Shown piece after piece: positions 26,338-34,244 of a stretch of DNA of 64,000 nt. Positions within the stretch are counted from its first letter, which is position 1, and each line of letters begins with the position of its first letter. The stretch covers positions 1,364,001-1,428,000 of the forward strand of contig NZ_WNWM01000002.1 of NCBI RefSeq assembly GCF_009727155.1. The letters run 5' to 3'. Below the pieces are notes generated by a model that saw only the letters and a program-made list of their open reading frames with translations, did no database searches and was not told where the DNA came from. A program made the translations under genes and the position numbers. Origin of the DNA: Pseudoduganella dura (GTDB lineage Bacteria; Pseudomonadota; Gammaproteobacteria; Burkholderiales; Burkholderiaceae_D).

Positions 26338-27212
26338 CAGAAGCTCACCAGGACGGAACCAACGATCTTCACCCCATTTTGGGCCAGCTGATCGCTCAGC
26401 TTGATGACCTCGTTCAGGGGTGTGACATCCTTGCGGGAAACCAGCAAAACACCGCCGGCACGTGCGGCAACGGCAAGCGCATCCGATCCCGTGCCGCCCG
26501 CCGGCACGTCATACAGCACCACGTCGAAGCGGCTTTCCAGCTGCACGCCCAGCGCCGTGAAGCCGTCACGGCTCAACAATTCCTGCGGGTTCGGCGGCAG
26601 CGTGCCGGCACCGAGCACCGACAAATCGACGAACGACTCGATCCGCGTTACCGCGTTCAGATCGGCCCGGCCGGCCAGCACGTCCGACAACCCCTGCCGC
26701 TGCGCGAGGTTGAACACTTCATGCTGGCGCGGCTTGCGCAGGTTGGCGTCCACCAGCAGGGTCTGTTCACCCAGTTGCGAAAACACGACCGCCAAGTTGG
26801 CCGCGAACAGGCTTGCCCCATTCCCGGCCTGTGCGCTCATGATCACCAGCGATTTGTGACCCCGGGCAAACCAGCGCAGCATCAGCTGGCTGCGCACTGC
26901 GCGCAGTGCTTCCACCTGCGGGCTGAACGGGTTATAGGCAGCCACCAGTTGCGGCGAGTACTTGCCTTCACCCGGCTGCAGGTAGGGATAGTCGAACTGG
27001 CGTGCCAGCACCTGCTGGATATCGGCTTCCGTGACGAGGCCGAGGCGCTGCGCCGCCTCGCCGAAGCGGATACCCAGTTCCTTCTGCATGCGCAGCACGC
27101 GTTCTGCGCCTTCCGGCGTGATCTTGCCCGTCTCCAGCAACAGGCCACCGATGCTCGTCCCGGCATTTCGGGCCGGGGTAGCGGCGGCCAAGGGAATAGT
27201 TGCTTGGTTCAT
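26337..27212 (-). CDS. epsG: EpsG: tyrosine-kinase-like ATPase with N-terminal MshEN-like domain
   Basis: The start at 27212 has GGAG in front; the product is 291 residues. Residues 20-43 and 49-72 form two 24-residue repeats, each ending in Gln, separated by five residues (KELGI). This is the layout of the MshEN cyclic-di-GMP-binding domain. The rest is the Wzc/BY-kinase type ATPase fold (IMSAQAGNGASLFAANLA, TLLVDANLRKPRQH, DVVLYDVPAG). The Walker A lysine is replaced by Ala133, and the second Asp of Walker A' by Asn157, while Walker B Asp235 is kept. No C-terminal tyrosine cluster is present. By family it partners EpsF in chain-length control; ATP hydrolysis or kinase activity here is doubtful. 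Confidence 0.9.
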   Translation of the reverse strand: MNQATIPLAAATPARNAGTSIGGLLLETGKITPEGAERVLRMQKELGIRFGEAAQRLGLVTEADIQQVLARQFDYPYLQPGEGKYSPQLVAAYNPFSPQVEALRAVRSQLMLRWFARGHKSLVIMSAQAGNGASLFAANLAVVFSQLGEQTLLVDANLRKPRQHEVFNLAQRQGLSDVLAGRADLNAVTRIESFVDLSVLGAGTLPPNPQELLSRDGFTALGVQLESRFDVVLYDVPAGGTGSDALAVAARAGGVLLVSRKDVTPLNEVIKLSDQLAQNGVKIVGSVLVSF

Positions 27213-27228
27213 CACAATCTCCAACAAA

Positions 27229-28635
27229 TCAGGTTAAACGCGGACGACGCGGCAGCAGGGATCCCAGGGCACCGGTACGGCGCTGGCTGGTCTTGTTCCA
27301 CTCGATCGCGCCCAACAGCGGAATATCGAGCGAATCGGACAGGTCGCCCGCGGAACGTACGCGGCGATCCAGCAGTTCCAGCACGAAGGCAAGGCCAAAG
27401 CCGAGCAGGATGCCGAGGAATACGGACAGCAGCACATTGCGGAACACTTTCGGACCGTCCGGTTCGGTCGGCACGACCGCCGGGTTCAGGATGGCGATAT
27501 CCGACTGTTCGGCCTGGCCCTCGATACGGGTCTGGGAACCGCGCTGCGACGACACATCGAATGCGCGCTGGGCATTTTCGACATCTCGCAACAGCACGTT
27601 CATTTCGTCCCGCGTGCGGTTCAGTTCCAGCACCTTGGCTTTTTGCGCCGCCAGTGCTTCGCGGATCTGCGCCTCGCGCTGGCTCAGCACCGTGGCATTG
27701 TTGCCGACGCTTTGCGACGTCAGGCGGATCTGTTCGTCGAGTTCGCGGCGCAGCTTGGCCACTTCGGCCTGTGCGCTCAGGTATTGCGGGTGATTGCGGC
27801 CCAGGCGCTGCCCTGCTTCGGCCAGTTTGCCTTCGGCGCCGCCCAGGGTCAGGCGCAGGTTCTGAATGACCGGGTTGCTCGCCACGTCCGGCGATGCCGC
27901 CATGCTGCCGCTGGCCATGCTCTTGCGCGAGCTGGCTTCCATCAACTGCGCCTGGGCCGCCACCAGCTGCGCGGACAGATCGTTCAGGCGATTCGACTCC
28001 ACATCGAGGCGGTTGTCGACGCTGACGATGCCATGCTCCTGCTGATACTTCGACAGGCGGCTCTGCGCCTGTTCCACGTTGTCGCGCAACAGCTTGGTTT
28101 GCTGGTCGAAATAATGCGACGCGCGGCGCATCGGGTCGACTTTCAGCTGCACGGTGGCGCGCATGTATTCTTCCGCGAAGGCATTGGCCACGGCGGCGAC
28201 GAATTGCGGCTCGGAGCCGCTGAAAGCCACATCGACCACGCTGCTCTCGCGCGACGGGGTCACGTCGAGCTTGCGCAACAGCAGGCCGGCAAGCCAGCTG
28301 TTGATCGAGCCGACGCCGCCCGTCGCTTCCTGGAACTGGGCCTGGACAGCCGGGCTGTTGGCCAGTTGCAGACGCTCGACCACACGGATCGCAACGTTCT
28401 TGCTGCCGATGATGTCGAGTTGCGTTGCCATGTAGGCGGGCAGCAGCTGGCCCGGCATCATCACGCCGGTCAACGGATCGACGCCCTTGTAGTTCAGCAG
28501 CAGGGTACTGCTGGCCTTGTAGGACTTCGGCAGCAGCAGGCTGACTGCGAGCGCGGCTAGAACGACCACCAGCAGTGTGCCGATGATCACTTTTTTGCGC
28601 GCCCAGAGGATCAGCAACAGTTGAGTGAGATTCAT
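27229..28635 (-). CDS. epsF: EpsF: polysaccharide co-polymerase / chain-length determinant
   Basis: The 468-residue protein has the Wzz layout: a membrane segment at residues 15-35 (KKVIIGTLLVVVLAALAVSLL), a long periplasmic coiled-coil region (about 170-370, rich in Q, L, R and A, with KVLELNRTRDEMNVLLRDVENAQ), and a second membrane segment near 410 preceded by the proline-rich PAVVPTEPDGPKV. A short cytoplasmic tail follows. Proteins of this type set polymer length and contact both the ATPase-like EpsG (16 bp downstream) and the outer-membrane export protein EpsE (upstream). It is in the core operon. Confidence 0.93.
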   Translation of the reverse strand: MNLTQLLLILWARKKVIIGTLLVVVLAALAVSLLLPKSYKASSTLLLNYKGVDPLTGVMMPGQLLPAYMATQLDIIGSKNVAIRVVERLQLANSPAVQAQFQEATGGVGSINSWLAGLLLRKLDVTPSRESSVVDVAFSGSEPQFVAAVANAFAEEYMRATVQLKVDPMRRASHYFDQQTKLLRDNVEQAQSRLSKYQQEHGIVSVDNRLDVESNRLNDLSAQLVAAQAQLMEASSRKSMASGSMAASPDVASNPVIQNLRLTLGGAEGKLAEAGQRLGRNHPQYLSAQAEVAKLRRELDEQIRLTSQSVGNNATVLSQREAQIREALAAQKAKVLELNRTRDEMNVLLRDVENAQRAFDVSSQRGSQTRIEGQAEQSDIAILNPAVVPTEPDGPKVFRNVLLSVFLGILLGFGLAFVLELLDRRVRSAGDLSDSLDIPLLGAIEWNKTSQRRTGALGSLLPRRPRLT

Positions 28636-28669
28636 GAATACACCTTAAACTTGAGAAACGGAATCTGTG

Positions 28670-29458
28670 TCAGAACAGGCTTTCCTTGACATAAACGATG
28701 TCGTCGGTCTTCAACAGATCGTCGTGCTTGGCATCGATGACCTGGATCTTTCCTTCCGCATCGCGGCGCTTGATGCGCATGCCGCGTTCGGTGCCGCGTG
28801 GCGTCAGGCCACCGCCTACCGCCAGCGCCTGCAGCACGGTCATCGAACGCTCGAGCTTGAAGGCGCCCGGGCGCTGCACTTCACCGTAGATATAGAACCG
28901 TGGCGCGCGCTCGACATACAGGATGTCGTCGGCCGACAGCTCGACGTCGCGCTGCAGTTCGCCGGTGCGCAGCATCTCGACGATATCCAGGGTTTCCTTG
29001 GTCACGGCGCCGTTGCGCTTGCGGATCAGGGTCACGATATCGGAACCGTCGAGATTGGCGCCGCCGGCGAGGGCGAGCATGTCGAGCACGGTACGCTTGC
29101 CCTCGATCGGATAACGGCCAGGACGGTTGACCAGGCCCAGCACGGATACCTGCTGGCTGGACAGCGAAGTGACCAGGATCGTTACCTGCGGCTTGCGCAG
29201 GAACCCGCCGCTTTCCAGCAGGCCGGCGATCTTCTTCTCGGCTGCCGGAATTTCCAGGCCGCCCACCTGCACCGGCCCGATCAGCGGGAACGTCAGGATG
29301 CCGCTCTGGCCGATACGCGTCTCCACGTTCAGATCCGGACTGCCGTAGACGGAAATCCGCACCACGTCACCGGCACCCAGCGTTGCATCGGCGGCATTGG
29401 CCAAACCCATGGCAAAAGTCATCAACCCTGCCAAAACCCACATAACGATACGTTTCAT
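28670..29458 (-). CDS. epsE: EpsE: polysaccharide export protein (Wza/OPX family)
   Basis: A signal peptide (MKRIVMWVLAGLMTFAMGLANA) precedes a poly_export domain (LGAGDVVRISVYGSPDLN, FPLIGPVQVGGL) and two SLBB domains (VSVLGLVNRPGRYPIEG and FYIYGEVQRPGAFKLE). There is no lipobox cysteine, unlike E. coli Wza, and the 262-residue length lacks the C-terminal amphipathic helix, so it fits the short periplasmic OPX subclass that needs a separate outer-membrane barrel. EpsL, encoded upstream, is the obvious candidate. It lies between epsD and epsF with gaps of about 35 bp. Confidence 0.93.
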   Translation of the reverse strand: MKRIVMWVLAGLMTFAMGLANAADATLGAGDVVRISVYGSPDLNVETRIGQSGILTFPLIGPVQVGGLEIPAAEKKIAGLLESGGFLRKPQVTILVTSLSSQQVSVLGLVNRPGRYPIEGKRTVLDMLALAGGANLDGSDIVTLIRKRNGAVTKETLDIVEMLRTGELQRDVELSADDILYVERAPRFYIYGEVQRPGAFKLERSMTVLQALAVGGGLTPRGTERGMRIKRRDAEGKIQVIDAKHDDLLKTDDIVYVKESLF

Positions 29459-29493
29459 ATTAGTTTTCCCCGATTTCGTTGATATCGTGATGT

Positions 29494-30498
29494 TTATTTC
29501 AGACCAGCAACGCCCCGCGCGTTAACGTCCTCGGACGTTGCCGGGCTCGTTGCCGTCGCCGGCGCAGGGGCCGTGGCCGGTGCAGGAGCGGCGGCAGGCG
29601 CCGTTCCCGCCGCCGCTGCCGCCGCAGGCTTGGCTGGCTGGTTCATGTATTCGATCTTCGCCGTCGCGCGCAACTGCTTGATCGCCGCATCCGCGGCTTC
29701 CTTGTTCTTCTTGTTGAACAGGAACTGTTCGATCTGCGGACCGGCCTGTTCCAGTGCGATCGGCGCATCCTTCGTGTCGGCGATCGAAATGAGCAGGCTG
29801 CGCGTGCCTTCGCGAACGATGAACAACTGGCCCTTCGGCATCGCCAGCAGGCGCGTGCTCAATTCAGGCGGCAGTTCCGTCGTGCTGCGCACAAGCTGGG
29901 CGCGGGCGTACTTGACCTTGTTCTGGTCCAGGAAAACTGCCACTTCTTCCAGCGACTTGGAGGAATCGATGGCTTTCTTCACATCGTCGTTGAGGTCCGC
30001 GGTGGCGAGCACCAGCTGCCGCATGTCGAATTGCTTGCGGTTCGAGAACAGCTGCGGGTTCTGGGTGTAGTAGGCCTGAACCTCCTCCTTCGTGGGCCGC
30101 GCCACCGTGCCAACCCGCTTTTGCAGGTAAGCCTGGGCGATGATCGTCGCCTTGGCACGTTCGATGGCCTGCACGACCTTCGGATCGCGGTCCATCTTTT
30201 CCTTGACGGCTTCGCCCTGCAGCAGCTGTCGGTCGATCAGCGACTCGAGCAGCTGCTTGCGGGCAGCTTCCTGCTGAGCCACCTGTGGATTGACGCGCGT
30301 CAACTCCTCATTCAACTGCATGACGGTGACCTCTTCGCCATTCACGCTCGCCAGTGCCTGGCCCTGCTTTTTCTCGGCCTTTTCGCCACAGGCGGTCAAT
30401 GCGGCGGCAGCCAGTACGAGCAGGCCGGCACGCAATACCTGGCGATGACGGAAGCGGCCATGGGAGGATGCCAGGCTGTGGTATTCAGATTGTTTCAA
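29494..30498 (-). CDS. epsD: EpsD: SurA/PpiC-like peptidyl-prolyl isomerase lipoprotein
   Basis: The start is taken as TTG at 30498 because CGGAGA lies 6 nt upstream; the only ATG in frame is 48 bases earlier and has no ribosome site. The 334-residue product has a lipoprotein signal (VLRAGLLVLAAAALTAC), a SurA-N-like region (VNGEEVTVMQLNEELTR, ESLIDRQLLQGEAV) and a rotamase-like domain. The tail is of Ala/Pro repeats. EpsD proteins are periplasmic chaperone-like partners of the XrtB exopolysaccharide system. It is probably the first gene of the transcript epsD-epsE-epsF-epsG-xrtB-epsI-flippase, with the promoter at 30565-30593. Confidence 0.88.
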   Translation of the reverse strand: MKQSEYHSLASSHGRFRHRQVLRAGLLVLAAAALTACGEKAEKKQGQALASVNGEEVTVMQLNEELTRVNPQVAQQEAARKQLLESLIDRQLLQGEAVKEKMDRDPKVVQAIERAKATIIAQAYLQKRVGTVARPTKEEVQAYYTQNPQLFSNRKQFDMRQLVLATADLNDDVKKAIDSSKSLEEVAVFLDQNKVKYARAQLVRSTTELPPELSTRLLAMPKGQLFIVREGTRSLLISIADTKDAPIALEQAGPQIEQFLFNKKNKEAADAAIKQLRATAKIEYMNQPAKPAAAAAAGTAPAAAPAPATAPAPATATSPATSEDVNARGVAGLK

Positions 30499-30553
30499 GA
30501 GATTTCTCCGGTTCCATGAGTTGCGCCGTGGCAGACAGCCGGGCAAGCGGTTC

Positions 30554-30565
30554 TGTAAATTTACA
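30554..30565. promoter_or_regulatory. Palindrome TGTAAATTTACA at the epsD promoter
   Basis: A perfect 12-bp palindrome directly downstream of and touching the -10 box of the proposed epsD promoter, covering the expected transcription start. The position suits a repressor operator. The binding protein is unknown. Confidence 0.4.
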
Positions 30566-30593
30566 AGATATCAGATTAGAATCAATTTGACAA
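30565..30593 (-). promoter_or_regulatory. Sigma-70 promoter of the epsD operon
   Basis: On the minus strand TTGTCA (30588-30593) and TATCTT (30565-30570) are separated by exactly 17 bp. This lies in the 200-bp AT-rich gap between the glycosyltransferase 30703-32085 and epsD, and would give a leader of about 60 nt before the TTG start. Confidence 0.6.
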
Positions 30594-30702
30594 CATATAT
30601 TACTTATAGGCATCAGCCCAAAGTGGCTAGTATTGCAACATCTGGCATTGTATCGAATAACTTTCGCCAGTCGATTCAAATTAACGGTGCTTAAGGTTCG
30701 CT

Positions 30703-32085
30703 TCAGTGAGCGTTTTCCCGTGCCAGCACGACCTTCACGGTCTTCAGGATAATCCACAGGTCCAGCCATAGCGACCAATTGCGGAGGTAATCGAGGTCGT
30801 ACCGGATGCGCGCTTCCATCTTGTCGAGTGTCTCGGTTTCACCACGGAAGCCGTTGACCTGCGCCCAGCCGGTGATGCCCGGCTTGGCCTTATGGCGCAA
30901 CATGTATCCCTTGATCAGCTTGCGGTACTGCTCGTTGTGCGCGACCGCATGCGGGCGTGGGCCGACGATGCTCATCCGTCCCTGCAACACATTGATAAAC
31001 TGCGGCAACTCGTCCAGCGAACTTTTGCGCAGGAAGGCGCCGACCTTCGTCACCCGCTGGTCATTCTTCTTGGCCTGCACGACGGCGGCGCCGTCTTCCG
31101 TCACCGTCATCGAGCGGAACTTGTAGACATAAATCTGTTCGCCATACAAGCCATAGCGGCGCTGGCGGAAAATCACCGGACCTGGCGAGCTCAACTTCAC
31201 GGCGATCGCGATGGCCAGCATGATCGGCAACAGCAGCAACTGGATGACCAGGGCCAGCACGATATCGCTGGCCCGTTTCAGCAGGCTGTTAAAGCCCGTA
31301 AACGGCGTTTCGCAAATGGCAATGACCGGCATGCCGCCCACGTTGTCGAACCGGGCCTGCATCAGGTCGAACACATAAATGTCAGGCAGGAAATAGACCG
31401 ACGCTGTCGTATCCTGCAGATCGTCCAGCAATTTGCGAATGCGCGGCTGCGCCGAAATCGGCTGGCTGACAAAGATCATCTTGATGTTGTTCTCGCGCAC
31501 ATAAGCAGCCACATCGCACATCTTGCCCAGGATCGGATGTTGCAGGTCGTGGGGGCGCCGGTCTTCCATGCGGTCGTCGAAAAATCCACGTACCTGCATG
31601 AAAAGATTCGGATAACGCTCGATCGTGCTCGCGAATTTGATGCCGACATCGTTGGCCCCGACGACCAGCACGGAACGCACCTCGCTGGCCTTGGCCGGAT
31701 CCGAACCTACCTTGCGCACCGCCAGGTGGCTCACCAGCAGCATGAAGGGCGTGGCAATGAACCAGCCGAGCACCACGCGATCCTCGTAATGATACGCGAG
31801 CCCGCTCACGTTGCCGAGGAAGACAAGGATCACGGCCGTGACGAGCCAGCCGCCGATGATGTCACGCGAATAGGCCAGCATGCGGCCGCTGCGCCAGGTG
31901 CGATAGGGATCGATGTGCTGGTAAACGGCGGACGAAATGAAGAATGCGAGGATCATCAGCACCAGCGAATAACCCGTGAAAGGGTCGCCGAACAACATCG
32001 AACACGCGTAGAGCGTGCCCATGATGATCAGGGGATCGAGAACGCGCTGGAAAAACGAAATGAGGGGAATATCGTTAATGGTCAT
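30703..32085 (-). CDS. Undecaprenyl-phosphate hexose-1-phosphate transferase (WcaJ/EpsB type)
   Basis: The 460-residue protein has four or five N-terminal membrane segments, a CoA-binding-like Rossmann module ([21 protein letters not shown]), another membrane hairpin ([21 protein letters not shown]) and the C-terminal bacterial sugar transferase domain. That domain shows [42 protein letters not shown] and [16 protein letters not shown]. It loads the first sugar phosphate, usually glucose-1-P, on undecaprenyl phosphate and so starts each repeat unit. It lies 12 bp behind epsL and 200 bp before epsD. Confidence 0.93.
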   Translation of the reverse strand: MTINDIPLISFFQRVLDPLIIMGTLYACSMLFGDPFTGYSLVLMILAFFISSAVYQHIDPYRTWRSGRMLAYSRDIIGGWLVTAVILVFLGNVSGLAYHYEDRVVLGWFIATPFMLLVSHLAVRKVGSDPAKASEVRSVLVVGANDVGIKFASTIERYPNLFMQVRGFFDDRMEDRRPHDLQHPILGKMCDVAAYVRENNIKMIFVSQPISAQPRIRKLLDDLQDTTASVYFLPDIYVFDLMQARFDNVGGMPVIAICETPFTGFNSLLKRASDIVLALVIQLLLLPIMLAIAIAVKLSSPGPVIFRQRRYGLYGEQIYVYKFRSMTVTEDGAAVVQAKKNDQRVTKVGAFLRKSSLDELPQFINVLQGRMSIVGPRPHAVAHNEQYRKLIKGYMLRHKAKPGITGWAQVNGFRGETETLDKMEARIRYDLDYLRNWSLWLDLWIILKTVKVVLARENAH

Positions 32086-32097
32086 TACACTGCTTCT

Positions 32098-33306
32098 TTA
32101 GAACTGCACGCTGGCATTGATCGAGATACCATTTGCGCGGTAGTCGCTGGTGCCGGCAAGGGGGCTGCCGTTGCGGTTTTCGCGGAACGCCGTCACGCCG
32201 AGCTGGCTGCGCAGGGTCGGCGCATAGCTCAGGCCCAGCTGCACGCTGTTGAGCTTGTCGCGCGTTTCGCCCGTGAAGGTGGAGGTGGACAGCTGCTCGA
32301 ACTCGCGCGTCTCGTGCCGCACGTTGGCAGTGGCCTGTACTTTTGCCGAGATATCCCATGCGGCGCCAAGACTGCCGCCCTTGTTCAGGCTGTTGCTTAC
32401 AACCAGACTTTCCACGGCGGCAAACTCGCGCCACAGATCGGCGGTGAACTTGACCTTGCCGAGCGGCGCCCACACGACTGTCGCACGGCCGTTCGCACCG
32501 CTCGCATCGCGGCTCGATGTGCGCTCGTACTTGCGCTTGGCATAGCCCGCCAGCACCTGGATGTTCGTGACGCCGGAGAACCGCCAGTTGATGTTGGCCT
32601 TGAGCTCGTCCTGCGTGTAGTTGCTGTCCAGCGTGACACCGCCGATCGTGCGCGGGTTCAGATATTCCCCCTTCAGCTGGCGGGCCACCAGGCCGACCCG
32701 GCTGCCGCTCGGCGCCAGGTAATCCACACCTGCTTCCGCCGCGTCCTCGGTGCGGTTGTTTACGCGCTGCACGACGAGCTCGTACTCGTACTTGTTCCGT
32801 GCGTATCCGGCACGCACCTGCCACCTGGGATGCAATTTCCAGGCGCCATTGAGATAGGCGCGGCGCGATGTCCGCAGGTTCCGCTGGCTGGTGTTGTAAT
32901 CCGAAAACGGCGTGAGTGTCTCTACATAGTTACCGCCGACATTGCCGGAAAGGCGGTTGCCCACCTCCCACGCCAGATCCGCCTTGAAATCCTTGCCGTT
33001 GTAGTCGAACTGGTCGTAATGATCGAACGTGACCCGCGATATCTTGGCGGTAGCGGTCAGGCGCTGCCTGCCGAACGGCCGATCCACAATAATCCCTGCC
33101 TGGCTTTGCGTCATCCGGTCCGACATCTGCGTAAAGGCAGACGCTTCCTCCGCCAGCCGCAGCAGATTGTCATCGTAGGTATAGCCGATCGCGACGAAGG
33201 GATGAATCGTGTCACTGATTTCCGCGGATGCTGCACCGCAATACAACGCTGCGGCACAAGCCACCGGCAGCAGGCGGCACCGGATGAATGCACTAGAACT
33301 CAACAT
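32098..33306 (-). CDS. epsL: EpsL: outer-membrane beta-barrel of the exopolysaccharide system
   Basis: After a signal peptide (LLPVACAAALYCGAASA) the 402-residue mature protein consists of alternating-hydrophobicity strands with many aromatic and charged residues (FVAIGYTYDDNLLRLAEEA, WQVRAGYARNKYEYELVVQ). It ends in ASVQF, with the terminal Phe that is the recognition signal for outer-membrane assembly. It matches the EpsL family of XrtB loci. The likely role is the outer-membrane pore or anchor for the polymer, complementing the helix-less EpsE. Confidence 0.9.
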   Translation of the reverse strand: MLSSSAFIRCRLLPVACAAALYCGAASAEISDTIHPFVAIGYTYDDNLLRLAEEASAFTQMSDRMTQSQAGIIVDRPFGRQRLTATAKISRVTFDHYDQFDYNGKDFKADLAWEVGNRLSGNVGGNYVETLTPFSDYNTSQRNLRTSRRAYLNGAWKLHPRWQVRAGYARNKYEYELVVQRVNNRTEDAAEAGVDYLAPSGSRVGLVARQLKGEYLNPRTIGGVTLDSNYTQDELKANINWRFSGVTNIQVLAGYAKRKYERTSSRDASGANGRATVVWAPLGKVKFTADLWREFAAVESLVVSNSLNKGGSLGAAWDISAKVQATANVRHETREFEQLSTSTFTGETRDKLNSVQLGLSYAPTLRSQLGVTAFRENRNGSPLAGTSDYRANGISINASVQF

Positions 33307-33345
33307 TATGATGTGGTCTTTCCAAGTATTAACTAACCTGCAATC

Positions 33346-34074
33346 TTACCAGTACGTCCAGTTGGCAGTCGCAACGACCCAGACGCCAAGCAGGCCGTTG
33401 GTGACGGCGTGCGCCAGGACCGCGGTCCAGAGATTGCCGGTTCGCATATAGAGCAGGCTGTAGGCGATCCCGGCAACGATGCCGGCGAGCCATAGATTAT
33501 GCTCGACCCCGAATAATATCACACTGACAATACACGCCTTCAGGCCGACGGCAGCAGGAATCACGTTGAGGAAGTCGTTCCGCTCAATCCAGCGCATCAG
33601 GAACGACCGCCAGAACAGTTCCTCCATGACCGGCACCACAAGCGCGGCGCCGGCAATGCGCAGCGTTACCAGCAGCCAGTCGATGCGGCCATCGGCCGCG
33701 GTCGGGTTGAAACCGGCGGAAACGCCCATCTGCATCCAGGCCGCATCCAGGTTGACCCACAGCACCAGCACCAGTACGCCGACGGCGACAGCAGCAGCGA
33801 GCGCCGTCCAACGGACCGGCTGCCATGCCAGCTCGGCATAATGCCGGCGGTATATCCACAGCACCGCGACCACCGCGGCGATCTTCACCGGGTAAAGCCA
33901 GCGCAGGTCGTCGGTGGTCAGGCCCAGCCGGGCCAGCAGATCGGCAATGGCGATGAACGCCATGTAGATGGCGAATGGCAGGATACGTGCGGTGGAAGCC
34001 CGCTGGAAGAAGCCCGCAGCCTCGGCGGTCGGGATGGCGGCGGGGGTGGGAGATCGTTTTTGCTGGGCCGTCAT
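33346..34074 (-). CDS. CPBP/CAAX-type membrane protease of the exosortase locus
   Basis: The 242-residue protein has about six to eight membrane segments and the three glutamic-type intramembrane protease motifs: EELFWRSF (EExxxR), FGVEHNLW (FxxxH) and HAVTNG (HxxxN). A related protein is commonly carried in exosortase/Eps loci under the name CAAX prenyl protease-related protein. Its substrate is not known; processing of a membrane protein of the pathway is an inference. It is the first gene of the segment leading into epsL (39-bp gap). Confidence 0.88.
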   Translation of the reverse strand: MTAQQKRSPTPAAIPTAEAAGFFQRASTARILPFAIYMAFIAIADLLARLGLTTDDLRWLYPVKIAAVVAVLWIYRRHYAELAWQPVRWTALAAAVAVGVLVLVLWVNLDAAWMQMGVSAGFNPTAADGRIDWLLVTLRIAGAALVVPVMEELFWRSFLMRWIERNDFLNVIPAAVGLKACIVSVILFGVEHNLWLAGIVAGIAYSLLYMRTGNLWTAVLAHAVTNGLLGVWVVATANWTYW

Positions 34075-34244
34075 GAACAGTTGCTCTCGTGTGATTGCGG
34101 GCCACTCCCGCGGGCCCAGTTTTTGCCTATTTTACAACATCATCATTCAGATGACGAAGCAAAACGTGCATCATAGCAATCAAGCGGGCAGCAACCGCCG
34201 ATTCTGACGAATATTTGTTGCACTGCGATGAAATCGCCACATTG

